A stretch of 12,777 nt of DNA from Thermoflexales bacterium (GCA_007130345.1 SLSP01000174.1:1-12777), one strand, 5' to 3'; positions 1 to 8,013 are shown, counted from the first letter of the stretch. Made by a program: numbers and translations. The notes: generated from the sequence alone by a model not told the origin.

Positions 1-1214
1 CGCAGCGGTTCGATAGCCAGCGCGGCCTGCACCGGCGGCGAGTGTTCCAGCACGCTGACGATGCGCCCTAGCGCGCGGTGGCTCAACTGCTCGTGGTCAT
101 CGAAGATGAGGTCGGCCAGCTTGCCCCGCTCGATAGCCATAGTCACAATGCGGTCGAAGGTGGTCTCCGGCGTGTAGACGCGCTGAGGACGCGGCTGCAT
201 TGCCAGCGCACCCACGGGACACGCACTCACGCAGACGCCACATCCCAGGCAGAGGGCCGCGTCCCGCGCCGCGAGCTTGTCTCGCACAGCGATTGCGCCG
301 ACCGGACAGGTGGAGATGCACTTCCCGCACCCGACGCACGCGCGCTCATCTACGGCCATAATCCAGTTGGATGTGACGATGGCGTTGCGGATGTCGAAGC
401 GGCGGATGGCGGCGATCATGTTGCAGCAGCAACCACAGCAATTGCAGAGATAGCTCATCCGCCGCTGAACATTGTCGCCGGTTTGCATTAACCCGGAATC
501 TTTGGCCCGCGCCAGCACGTCGAGGGCTTCGGCCTGGTCGATAGCGCGCCCGAAACCCTGCCCGATGAGCGTCTCCGCGCCGATGTTGAACGAGAGGCAC
601 GTCTCTTGAGGACGGGAACAAGCCCGCCCAAGATGTTCCGCCTCGTGACGGCACGAGCAGAACGAGAGGCTGATGCTGCGGGCGGAGCGGATGGCGTGCG
701 TGGCGCGCTCCCAATCCAGCACCTCGGTGAAGTCGTCCTCCGGCAGCGTCTCCTCGCGTACCATCGCCCGCCCGATTTGCGTGTCGCCGCTGAAGACCGC
801 GCGCGCGAAGCGGTCGTCGCGCAGCATGTAGGTCTCGAAGAGCCGGGCCAGTTCCGGCAAAGGCAGATCGCCGCCGGGCGCGCGCATAAACGTGAACTCG
901 AAGAAGCCGATGACCACCGGGGCCAGCATAAAATAGCGCTCGCCCGCGTGCGCCAGGTCGATGACCAGGCCGCGCTCGGCCAGGCGCGTCAGCGTGTCGT
1001 CCAGCGCGGCAGGTGGCATCCCCACCCGCCGCGCCAACGCCTTCAGCGACATCAGCCGCGAAGGAACGCGCCGGGCGATGGCAGCCTCTTCGGGCGTGCA
1101 GAGCAACTTGAGGATTTGAATGAATTCCGGCGCGTCGGGCGCGCCGGTCACGTTGCGATCCAGGCGTTGTTGTAGCAAGCGATACTCACGCTCCGGGTTG
1201 ACCTGATGTCCCAT
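1..1214 (-). CDS. Winged-helix and 4Fe-4S dicluster protein (3' end outside window)
   Basis: The reading frame opens at ATG 1214 behind AGGAGG six bases upstream and stays open to the window edge. This gives 404 visible residues with the C-terminus missing. Residues about 50-85 look like a winged helix (LMSLKALARRVGMPP... LARLAERG-style recognition region). A cysteine region follows: FCSCRHE (C186, C188), C199, C206, then the dense cluster CNCCGCCC at 257-264. Two classical ferredoxin motifs follow, C293-x2-C296-x2-C299-x3-CP and C322-x2-C325-x2-C328-x3-CP, each expected to bind a 4Fe-4S cluster. No signal peptide or membrane segment is seen, so it is probably cytoplasmic. Similar cysteine-rich 4Fe-4S proteins are common in anaerobes and are usually annotated only as 4Fe-4S binding proteins. 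An electron-transfer or redox-sensing role is inference, and the partner and substrate are unknown. The upstream side is a transposase relic, so it is probably transcribed alone or as the first gene of its unit. Confidence 0.88.
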   Translation of the reverse strand, partial: MGHQVNPEREYRLLQQRLDRNVTGAPDAPEFIQILKLLCTPEEAAIARRVPSRLMSLKALARRVGMPPAALDDTLTRLAERGLVIDLAHAGERYFMLAPVVIGFFEFTFMRAPGGDLPLPELARLFETYMLRDDRFARAVFSGDTQIGRAMVREETLPEDDFTEVLDWERATHAIRSARSISLSFCSCRHEAEHLGRACSRPQETCLSFNIGAETLIGQGFGRAIDQAEALDVLARAKDSGLMQTGDNVQRRMSYLCNCCGCCCNMIAAIRRFDIRNAIVTSNWIMAVDERACVGCGKCISTCPVGAIAVRDKLAARDAALCLGCGVCVSACPVGALAMQPRPQRVYTPETTFDRIVTMAIERGKLADLIFDDHEQLSHRALGRIVSVLEHSPPVQAALAIEPL

Positions 1215-1257
1215 AGGGCACCTCCTGGGATGCCGCGCGTCCGAGATGTGTTGTGAA

Positions 1258-1640
1258 CGTGTTACGTTGAGACCCAGTTACTACAACGGGTTAGGCATGT
1301 CACGGACGATCATATTCCCTTCTTTACCAGTGATCAACTCTGGGAGTATCGCACCGCCTTGCTCAATACCTACGGCATTGGTACCAACCGGTGCGCCGCG
1401 GCTCCCGCGGTCCACACCCCAAACTCCGCCGCCGCCCTGACCTTAACCTCGTGTACGCCCACTTCGTCGAACGTAACAACCTGACGTGGTGACAAAACAA
1501 TCGCCGCTTGACGCGCCGGGCCACCGGCTTTTCCAAGGACATGACGAAGTTTGAAAGCAACTGTGGCTCTCTTCCGCCTACTATCATTTGGTGTTACCGC
1601 ATCAAAGTCTCCGCCAGCGCACGTCGCCGCATCGCGGAGG
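1258..1640 (+). pseudogene. Decayed DDE transposase relic (C-terminal part)
   Basis: Three plus-strand frames together spell the C-terminal part of an insertion-sequence transposase. Frame from about 1269: ETQLLQRV, then TDDHIPFFTSDQLWEY and a short run to about 1383. Second frame from about 1430 to 1555: RRRPDLNLVYAHFVERNNL, an in-frame TGA at 1490-1492, then NRRLTRRATGFSKD. Third frame from 1558 to about 1614: QLWLSSAYYHLVLPHQSLR. The pieces are in the right order. The FVERNNL...RRLTRRATGFSK pattern resembles the C-terminal signature of IS1-like transposases; this is from memory of the family. The N-terminus and probably an internal segment are missing, one stop and one frameshift are visible, and no terminal inverted repeats were found. 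It is dead. It lies between the ferredoxin-like gene and the end of the polysaccharide operon, so an old insertion may have trimmed either side. The stretch 1215-1257 holds only the ribosome site of the minus-strand gene. Confidence 0.8.
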
Positions 1641-1647
1641 GTGCCAG

Positions 1648-2793
1648 CTATTCGTCGTCGAGCCACGTTTGCAGACTCTGCTGCACCTGCCAGGCATCGC
1701 GGGTTTGCCGGTCACCTCGTGCCAACCGCCAAAGCGTTGGGCCGTGATTGGACAATAACTGAAATGGCCGATGCAGGTAAAAGCGGAATTTCTCTCTGCG
1801 CGGCAATGTTTGCCGGACCGCCGGATCGCCAAACAAAACCAGGCTCGCGTATTTGATCCACCCACGCAGACTGCGTTCGGATAGGTCGCGCTGTACATAC
1901 GGCAATTTCTGCACACTCTCGCCGGTAACAATCCGTTGCGTGGTTGTCAAGATCGCCTCCGGTGGAACTGGAAAACGTTGTTGAACCTCTGCGGGCCAGG
2001 GTGTATCCCAAGCCCACGCTGCCAGCGCGAGTGCCAGCCCCGTTGCCCGGTGTAAATCAAGGACGCGCGCCTGGGTTTCCAACGCCTGCCACTCGGATTC
2101 TCCCCATGCCTGCGTCCAAAACTTCAAATCGACAATGTGTAAAAGTCCCATGGCAAGCGTGTGGTGTACAACCGCGTGGTGGATCAGGTAAAGCGCGTGA
2201 TCCACAGGATCGGGAATCCACAAACCCGGGAAAGGGTCAAAAGGCCGCAGGCCAGTACTCCATTGCGCACAAGTAAACAGGTCGCGGCCCTTTTCGCGCG
2301 CCAGGGCTGTATGGACTTCTAATTTCAATCCGGCGGATTGAGGGGTCAGAGGCGGCAGATGCCAGCCGCGTTGCCCGGTCGCGGCTTCTAGCCAGGTATA
2401 GCCCAGATCAAATACAAGCGGCAAAAAAACGTCCAGGTTTTCTTCCGCAATCAAAAGATCAATGTCGTTATAGGAGCGCAGCCAGGTCTCAGGATAGGCG
2501 TGTGCCACGCACGCGCCTTTGACCAGCACGAGCGGGATGCGCAACTCTTGGGCCACCTCACCTAACGCGCGCAGTTGCGCTTCTGCTAATAGGTGGTGCG
2601 CTTGCACGCGGTAGCGCGCGGCTCGAGCGGCTTGGACAACCGCAGCGGGGAGTTCCCATCCGGCCTGTTGCGCGCGCCAAAGCAAGAGCGGCAACAAGCG
2701 TTGCGCCTGCGCCCAGGCAAGCAGATGGCGCTCTGATGCCAGTAGATGCCCGTGCTGCCACAGAGCCAGATACGGTGAGGTGTTTGCATCCAT
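1648..2793 (-). CDS. Nucleotidyltransferase family protein (NTP_transf_5-like)
   Basis: This encodes a 381-residue protein starting at ATG 2793. GGAGG lies nine bases upstream, overlapping the end of the preceding gene. A longer frame is open upstream but would run deep into that gene, so the short start is preferred. The key motif is VKGACVAHAYP (from about residue 91) followed by RSYNDIDLLI, in which D110 and D112 form the D-x-D pair expected to hold the metal in the nucleotidyltransferase fold. The lysine-glycine plus DID layout matches the uncharacterised nucleotidyltransferase family often found in polysaccharide clusters (Pfam NTP_transf_5). The rest is helical and Trp/His-rich, with no membrane segment or signal peptide. 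It is the last gene of the four-gene operon, only 5 bp after the ligase gene, which suggests translational coupling and a role in glycan assembly. Its substrate is unknown; nucleotidyl transfer to a sugar, lipid or protein is inference. Family assignment is fairly sure, function is not. Confidence 0.85.
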   Translation of the reverse strand: MDANTSPYLALWQHGHLLASERHLLAWAQAQRLLPLLLWRAQQAGWELPAAVVQAARAARYRVQAHHLLAEAQLRALGEVAQELRIPLVLVKGACVAHAYPETWLRSYNDIDLLIAEENLDVFLPLVFDLGYTWLEAATGQRGWHLPPLTPQSAGLKLEVHTALAREKGRDLFTCAQWSTGLRPFDPFPGLWIPDPVDHALYLIHHAVVHHTLAMGLLHIVDLKFWTQAWGESEWQALETQARVLDLHRATGLALALAAWAWDTPWPAEVQQRFPVPPEAILTTTQRIVTGESVQKLPYVQRDLSERSLRGWIKYASLVLFGDPAVRQTLPRREKFRFYLHRPFQLLSNHGPTLWRLARGDRQTRDAWQVQQSLQTWLDDE

Positions 2794-2798
2794 GCAGA

Positions 2799-4124
2799 TT
2801 AGCCTCCGTCTGCCGCTTGCAGTGGGCAGGTCAACTGTTCCATCAGGCTCAAAAGGCCCAGAGCATACCAGAAGATAAGTCCCGGTTTGGAACCGGGGGC
2901 CAGCGCGTCGGTCAATCCGTAAACGTGCAAGGCCACCAGGCCCGCTACCAGACCTAGCGCAACTGGACGCAGCCGCGCATCCCGCCGCGCAATGCGCCAT
3001 CCCACGTAACCGGCAATCAGCAACAGGGCGAGATAGGCTATCAACCCTGTGATTCCGGTATCTACGGCTGTCTGAAGGAATATGTTGTGCGCGTGCGCGA
3101 AGTCATTATCCGGCGCGATGGTGAATAGCGGATATAGCACCCAGACAACTTCGCGGAAGGTACCTAAGCCGCAACCGGTGAAGGGGAAATCCTGGATAGC
3201 GTAGAGCGCGCGGCTCCAAATTTCTACGCGCCCGGCGAGAGATAGCGTACCCACTGCTGTATCCACCCCGCCGGGCGTATCCCACAGCGAGGAGAAAATT
3301 GCCGGGGGGGACTGGGTGAGGAAGATAATTACGCCCGCTATTATCAACCCGGTAAGCACCAGCGTGGCCCGACGCCAGCGCGCCCCACCAGTCAAGCCCC
3401 ATAGCCCGCCTAGCGTCAAGAGACCCGCCGCGCCGCCCATCCAGCCACTGCGGGATTGGGTGAGAATGAGTAAGCCCGCGAAGAATGCCAGCGCGATGAG
3501 ACTAAATCCCCGTCCGAGCCAACGTAGTCCCCGGTGTGGCCCCCAATACGCGAACACTAAAGCCAAGAGCAAGGGTACATGCAAGATGACAGTACCGGCT
3601 AGTTGATTGGCGTTCACACCGGCTTCCGGCCCGCCCGGCAAGGTAAGCAAGCGTTGGGGCAACCGGGCGATCAATGCGCTTAAGAACGGCACTTTGGCCC
3701 CCCAGCGCACGCTCAACATCCCTAACGTAGCGAAGCCGCCACCGAGTAAAACTAGGCCACCTATAGCCCACGGCAAGCGTCGCCAAGTAGCGCCCCATAC
3801 CGTCAACGCGCGCCAGATCGCCAGCCCCAACAGCAGCCCGGTCGCTTTGGGGAGGGTCTCAAGGGGATACGCGGTCACGCTGATACCCACGCCAAGCGCG
3901 ATAGACCAAAGCAACAGCGCGCCGTTGAAAGGTGTCACCGGCAAAGTTGTAGCGGCACAGCACAGTTGCCCAATCCAGCACACAGCAAGCAATATCAGGG
4001 CGGCTAACGTCACTTTGGGGTCCAAGGTGGGGAATAGCAGCGGCAACGCGATCAAGGTGACGCACAGCACCTCCAGCCACGGCAACCACGCGCGCATGGC
4101 CGCGCGCTTAGAGGGCAAAGACAT
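2799..4124 (-). CDS. O-antigen ligase/polymerase family membrane protein (paralogue 2)
   Basis: This encodes a 441-residue, very hydrophobic protein with about 10-12 predicted membrane segments. ATG 4124 follows AGGAGA by nine bases. Its first 17 bases overlap the preceding gene, so translation is probably coupled. The signature is that of the Wzy_C/O-antigen ligase family: GVNANQLAG (169-177), LTQSRSGW (221-228), a long periplasmic-type loop with RVEIW (299-303), then HAHNIFLQTAVDTGITGLI from residue 344. The arginine and histidine in these motifs correspond to conserved positions for binding a lipid-pyrophosphate-linked glycan. In the family these enzymes transfer or polymerise undecaprenyl-linked oligosaccharide on the outer face of the cytoplasmic membrane. 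If the host is a Chloroflexota lacking classical LPS, the acceptor is more likely an exopolysaccharide, lipid or surface protein (inference). It shares all motifs with the gene immediately before it, so the two are diverged tandem paralogues. Confidence 0.92.
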   Translation of the reverse strand: MSLPSKRAAMRAWLPWLEVLCVTLIALPLLFPTLDPKVTLAALILLAVCWIGQLCCAATTLPVTPFNGALLLWSIALGVGISVTAYPLETLPKATGLLLGLAIWRALTVWGATWRRLPWAIGGLVLLGGGFATLGMLSVRWGAKVPFLSALIARLPQRLLTLPGGPEAGVNANQLAGTVILHVPLLLALVFAYWGPHRGLRWLGRGFSLIALAFFAGLLILTQSRSGWMGGAAGLLTLGGLWGLTGGARWRRATLVLTGLIIAGVIIFLTQSPPAIFSSLWDTPGGVDTAVGTLSLAGRVEIWSRALYAIQDFPFTGCGLGTFREVVWVLYPLFTIAPDNDFAHAHNIFLQTAVDTGITGLIAYLALLLIAGYVGWRIARRDARLRPVALGLVAGLVALHVYGLTDALAPGSKPGLIFWYALGLLSLMEQLTCPLQAADGG

Positions 4125-5358
4125 CTGCGATTATCTCCTGTGAGTGCGCGATTTGTCGTGCCTGATAAACAACGGCCAACAGAAGTCCGATAACAAGCCA
4201 GGGCAAAGGCGCGCCCCAACCGACGATCCATGTCGTGGCGTCTACCAATCCATGAACCAACATCGCTGTCAGGCTCGCGCAACCGACCCAGGCAGCGCTG
4301 CGTAACACTGTATCTAACGGATAGCCGTGCAGTGCCCGCGTGCTGTGCTGGACAGTACGTGCCACGAGTACAAGAAAGGAGATCAGCCCCGGCACGCCCA
4401 CATCCAGCGCCGCCTGCAAATAGAGGTTATGCGCGTGCGGCATAGGACTTGCCGGCGAGTTGGCGGGAAAGAATATCCTGGCGATGTGCTGGTAAGTATC
4501 CGCACCATACCCCGTGAGGGGACGGGTCAAGATAATGTGATACGCACGGTGCCAGATTTCTACGCGGAGATTCCACCCGGCAATCGTCCCGCCCTGGGGC
4601 GAGACAGTTAGCGCGGCCAGGATTTGCCCCGGCCAAATGGAAGCACTGGCGAGTAACAGCAACGTTGGTAACAACCACATAAGTCGAAGCGAGTGCGATG
4701 CTCCCATAATGCAGGTCGCTGTTATAGCCGCCAGCCAGGCCCCCCGTGATTTGGTCAGGGCCAGCGCGCCAAGTACAAGCAGGCTGACGCACGCACCGAG
4801 CGCGCGCCACAAACTCCGGCCCGGATGCAGAACAAGCGCCAGCGGAAAAGGCACCAGCATCACCAACGCGCCGGCAACCATATTGGGGTTCAGATTCCCC
4901 AGGTGGGGGATGCGTGTCGCTACAGCGGGGATGTACCCGGCACGCTGCCAGGGAATGACCATAGGCGTAGCCACTGCCAGAAGCAGCGCGCACATCGTCG
5001 TCCCCCACAGGATGAGGAGCAGCCGCGCGCTGGTTTTAGCCCAGTTGACGATCCCGTACATCAGAGCCAGACCGGCCAGCAGACGGCTGAGGGCCAGCGC
5101 GGTGGCCGCGCGATCCACTGTGACCAGCCACGCCACGCCACCCATCACAACCAAAACCCCAACAGGCCAATCTACCGGCGTGGATATGCTCCAATGCCCG
5201 GTGCCCAATCTACGGGAAAGCCAGAGCGCGGCCAAGATCGCCAGTCCCCATGGGGCAAACCGCAAGGAAAGGGTTGCCAACAGAACGCCTACAGCGGTGG
5301 GCCACAGTTCATGGCGCGAGATCCAGGCAACCAGTTGCTTTAAGGAGATATTGGGCAC
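4108..5358 (-). CDS. O-antigen ligase/polymerase family membrane protein (paralogue 1)
   Basis: The chosen start is GTG 5358, giving 416 residues. It sits 5 bp after the dehydratase stop with GAGGGG nine bases upstream. An upstream in-frame ATG at 5472 would add 38 hydrophilic residues lying entirely inside the preceding gene, so it is rejected. The protein is polytopic with about 10-12 hydrophobic segments. It has the Wzy_C motifs GNLNPNMVAG (154-163), LTKSRGAW (201-208), RVEIW (265-269), RPLTGYGADTY (279-289) and HAHNLYLQAALDVGVPGLI from 308. In the family this fold acts on undecaprenyl-pyrophosphate glycans at the outer face of the inner membrane, as ligase, polymerase or protein O-glycosyltransferase. 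Sequence alone does not tell these apart. It ends by overlapping the second paralogue by 17 bp. The pair may divide polymerisation and ligation, or act on different acceptors; that is inference. Confidence 0.9.
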   Translation of the reverse strand: MPNISLKQLVAWISRHELWPTAVGVLLATLSLRFAPWGLAILAALWLSRRLGTGHWSISTPVDWPVGVLVVMGGVAWLVTVDRAATALALSRLLAGLALMYGIVNWAKTSARLLLILWGTTMCALLLAVATPMVIPWQRAGYIPAVATRIPHLGNLNPNMVAGALVMLVPFPLALVLHPGRSLWRALGACVSLLVLGALALTKSRGAWLAAITATCIMGASHSLRLMWLLPTLLLLASASIWPGQILAALTVSPQGGTIAGWNLRVEIWHRAYHIILTRPLTGYGADTYQHIARIFFPANSPASPMPHAHNLYLQAALDVGVPGLISFLVLVARTVQHSTRALHGYPLDTVLRSAAWVGCASLTAMLVHGLVDATTWIVGWGAPLPWLVIGLLLAVVYQARQIAHSQEIIADVFAL

Positions 5359-5363
5359 AGAGT

Positions 5364-7337
5364 CTATCCCCTCACCGGCTCTAAAGCCACTCCACACGGT
5401 GACGCCACAGAGACGTCCGTGGCGATTACCTCCCCTGCCTTTTGCCCTTCTCCCAAAGGGAAATGGCAACATTCAGGTGCGAGCGTCTGGATCGCGCCCC
5501 ACAGACGATCAACCTCTCCATCCTGCGCGAGCCGGATGAGCTTCTGCACCCCCCATTGTAACGCCTGGCTTTCTATGGGCATCTCCTCTGTTACCACAAA
5601 GATTTTCTCGTGTGCCGTCAAGGTATACGACTCGGCTTCGTTGAACAAAAGCTCCTCAAGTTTTTCGCCCGGACGTAGACCAGTAAACACAACCTCAATA
5701 TCCCTGTCCGGTTGCAAGCCCGAAAGCGTAATCAGATCACGCGCCAAGTCCAGGATTTTCACCGGTTCGCCCATATCTAAAACGAAGATTTCACCGCCTG
5801 CCCCCAAGGTGGCTGCTTGGATTACCAATTGTACCGCCTCATGAATCGTCATAAAATAACGCTCCACGTCAGGATGCGTCACAGTGACGGGGCCGCCGTC
5901 CGCAATCTGTTTCTTGAATAGCGGTACCACGCTGCCCTCGCTGCCCAAGACGTTGCCGAAGCGCACTGCCACAAAGCCGCGTCCACTGCGTTTGGCGGCA
6001 TCCTGAACCAACAATTCAACCACACGCTTGCTGGCCCCCATAAAATTAGAAGGGGCTACGGCTTTATCGGTGGAGATCAGGACAAAACGCTCGACATTGC
6101 CGCGTTCAGCCGCTTGTAACAGATTGCGCGTGCCCAGGATGTTGTTTATCACGACTTCTTCGGGGTTGATCTCCATAAGTGGCACATGTTTGTAGGCCGC
6201 AGCGTGGAAAACAATTTCCGGGGCGTAACGCGCCATGACCCGTTCCATACGGTTGAGATCGCGGATATTAGCCACCACCGGGATAAGTGCCAGATTAGGG
6301 TAGCGTTTCCGCAATTCCCCATCAATATGGTACACAGCGCTTTCCCCCTGATCCAGCAGGATCAAGCAACGCGGCCGCTGTGCCGCGACCTGGCGACACA
6401 GTTCCGAACCAATCGAACCGCCCGCGCCCGTGACCATGACCACAGTGTCACGCAGATAGGCCGCGCTCTCCAAGTCAAGCTCCACGGATTGCCGGCGCAG
6501 CAAGTCTTCGATCTGCACCTCGCGCAGTTGGGTGATGCTCACCGTGCCATCAATCAACTCATAGACGCCGGGGACCGTCTTATAGCGCACCCGCGCGGCT
6601 TCGCAAATCGCTTTGATCTCGCGGATCTCTTTTCCCGGCGCGGTAGGCATGGCGATAACAACTTCATCGACGCGCAGTTTCTTGACCAGATCCACGATGT
6701 CACCGCGCATTCCCAACACCTGCACCCCGTAAATGTGCATATGCAATTTATTAGGGTTGTCATCCACAAAACCCACAACATCAAGACCCAGGCCTGGATT
6801 CCCTTGTATCTCTCGCAAGATCATCGCGCCGGCATCTCCGGCACCGGCAATCAACACCCGCTGAGGATTCTGTGTCAACACCTTGAGGCGCGCGGCGTCT
6901 TCCGCCGTCATTCGCGATTGCCATAACCGCAGCAGCAAGCGCGTCGCTCCAAGCGACGCCACACTGATCCCGCCCTCCAGCGCCCAAATCGAACGCGAGG
7001 GGCAGTAGGGAATGTTGAGCAACGGCAACAGCCCGAAGTTAAACACGTAAACCAGCGCGGAGCCTAAAGCGCCGGCGATGAGGATCACCTTGAATTCCTG
7101 GATGCTGGCGTAGCGCCACAGACGTCGGTAGAGGCGAAAAGCATAATACACCGGCAAGCGCACCAGCGGAACTAAAATGAATAGAGTCCAATTATGGCGC
7201 AGATAGGGACCCACGCGGAAAAGCGCCTCATAGCGAATGAAGAAACTGCTCACGATAGAGAGCACAATACAGAGTAGATCGATCCAGAGCAGATACCTCA
7301 TCCGCAAGCCCACCGGGTTTTTGTTATCCGTTTTCAT
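5364..7337 (-). CDS. Membrane-anchored NDP-sugar 4,6-dehydratase/epimerase (FlaA1/CapD/WbpM type)
   Basis: This encodes a 657-residue protein starting at ATG 7337 with GGGGGGAGA seven bases upstream. Residues about 15-140 hold four hydrophobic segments that anchor it to the membrane. A first Rossmann domain follows with GAGDAG at 165-170. The catalytic short-chain dehydrogenase domain begins with TGAGGSIG at 303-310 for NAD(P) binding. It continues with HAAAYKHVPL at 378 and STDKAV...NFMGASK, where S422, M433 and K437 stand at the S-Y/M-K catalytic positions. Methionine in place of tyrosine is known for the large membrane-bound members such as WbpM and PglF. RYFMTIHEA and GLRPGEKLEE are also family hallmarks. 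The expected reaction is dehydration (or epimerisation) of a UDP-N-acetylhexosamine, the first step to rare amino sugars of surface glycans. It is the first gene of the operon, before two ligase/polymerase genes. The last 35 or so residues, after ECCHFPLGEGQK, form an unusual tail. Confidence 0.95.
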   Translation of the reverse strand: MKTDNKNPVGLRMRYLLWIDLLCIVLSIVSSFFIRYEALFRVGPYLRHNWTLFILVPLVRLPVYYAFRLYRRLWRYASIQEFKVILIAGALGSALVYVFNFGLLPLLNIPYCPSRSIWALEGGISVASLGATRLLLRLWQSRMTAEDAARLKVLTQNPQRVLIAGAGDAGAMILREIQGNPGLGLDVVGFVDDNPNKLHMHIYGVQVLGMRGDIVDLVKKLRVDEVVIAMPTAPGKEIREIKAICEAARVRYKTVPGVYELIDGTVSITQLREVQIEDLLRRQSVELDLESAAYLRDTVVMVTGAGGSIGSELCRQVAAQRPRCLILLDQGESAVYHIDGELRKRYPNLALIPVVANIRDLNRMERVMARYAPEIVFHAAAYKHVPLMEINPEEVVINNILGTRNLLQAAERGNVERFVLISTDKAVAPSNFMGASKRVVELLVQDAAKRSGRGFVAVRFGNVLGSEGSVVPLFKKQIADGGPVTVTHPDVERYFMTIHEAVQLVIQAATLGAGGEIFVLDMGEPVKILDLARDLITLSGLQPDRDIEVVFTGLRPGEKLEELLFNEAESYTLTAHEKIFVVTEEMPIESQALQWGVQKLIRLAQDGEVDRLWGAIQTLAPECCHFPLGEGQKAGEVIATDVSVASPCGVALEPVRG

Positions 7338-7423
7338 AGCAAGTTCTCCCCCCTTACACTAAGACACACTGTAAACCTGTGCCACCGTTACTCGTGCGAA
7401 TGAGCGCGCAAGCAACCTTCTCC

Positions 7424-7451
7424 ATTGTAACATACAAAGGCAAAGGTACAA
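7424..7451 (-). promoter_or_regulatory. Candidate sigma-70 promoter of the polysaccharide operon
   Basis: On the minus strand TTGTAC (7451-7446) is followed after 16 bases by TACAAT (7429-7424). The -10 has an extended form, TG one base before it. The predicted start is about 80 bases before the dehydratase ATG at 7337. The -10 is good and the -35 is weak, so it is moderately likely. No operator palindrome was recognised around it. Confidence 0.45.
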
Positions 7452-7572
7452 CACATGCGCTTTTGTGACCATCCGCATCGGGTCATAACCGACGCACGCG
7501 AGATGAGCATTCAGCGCAGCAGCGCAAAACTAACCCTGTGACAAGAAGATGTCCCCGGTTGATTTCAAGTAA

Positions 7573-7644
7573 GGACACGGATTTACACGGAAAAACACGG
7601 ATTTTTTCCGGTTTTATCCATGAAATCTGTGTTTATCCGTGTCC
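7573..7644. repeat. Palindromic CACGGAT-type repeat
   Basis: GGACACGGAT at 7573-7582 is exactly mirrored by ATCCGTGTCC at 7635-7644, so the 72-bp unit can fold as a hairpin. Inside the left half there is a 10-bp periodicity: ACACGGATTT, ACACGGAAAA, ACACGGATTT at 7575-7604. The right half contains the related TGTGTTTATCCGTGT. It lies in non-coding DNA. The structure suggests a non-autonomous dispersed repeat; that is inference from form. Confidence 0.7.
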
Positions 7645-7664
7645 CAAACAAGGTGACTTTTGCG
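7638..7664 (-). repeat. 27-bp dispersed repeat, copy 1
   Basis: Read on the minus strand this stretch matches positions 12751-12777 of the plus strand at 26 of 27 bases (core CGCAAAAGTCACC, then TGTTTGGGACACG). It overlaps the right arm of the CACGGAT hairpin. Weaker similarity extends about ten bases further (GGCA-T spacing). The two copies face each other across pheS, pheT and queT. Confidence 0.75.
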
Positions 7665-7856
7665 CCACTGCCAAAAATCCGATTTTCCACGCGGCGGAGC
7701 TGTTTTCGCGCAATACTCGGCATTGTCAGATGATGGATGTGAGGGTAATCGCTCCTTATGCGCTTGCTGGTCAGTAGTATCTCCAGGTACAATACGGGTA
7801 CGATTGTGTCCGATCATTCAAGGGATGTAGTGGCGAAGGCTTTGTGACACCAACCA

Positions 7857-7968
7857 TTTGACAGGATTGACAAGATCAATAAGATGGGAACATCGACTGA
7901 AGCCAGCACTCTCTTGAGAGACTGGACGAACCGTTAAAACTTCTGGAAACCTTGCTTGTCCTGTCAAA
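7857..7968. repeat. TTGACAGGA-type imperfect inverted repeat
   Basis: TTTGACAGGATTGACAAG at 7857-7874 is answered on the other strand by the complement of CTTGCTTGTCCTGTCAAAA near 7950-7968 (TTTTGACAGGACAAG). The two arms bound about 110 bp. The left arm contains two TTGACA hexamers in tandem (7858 and 7867), and TAAGAT at 7880-7885 could act as a -10, so the arm could supply a promoter towards pheS. The class and function are not known to me. Confidence 0.45.
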
Positions 7969-8013
7969 AACAAGGCGGTATGGAACACTTGTTCTATAAA
8001 CGCATTCCAGGAC

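Noticed and set aside
4637..5539. 300-codon plus-strand frame opposite the ligase genes
   Set aside because: It lies antisense to clear membrane-protein genes and has no recognisable domain or ribosome site.
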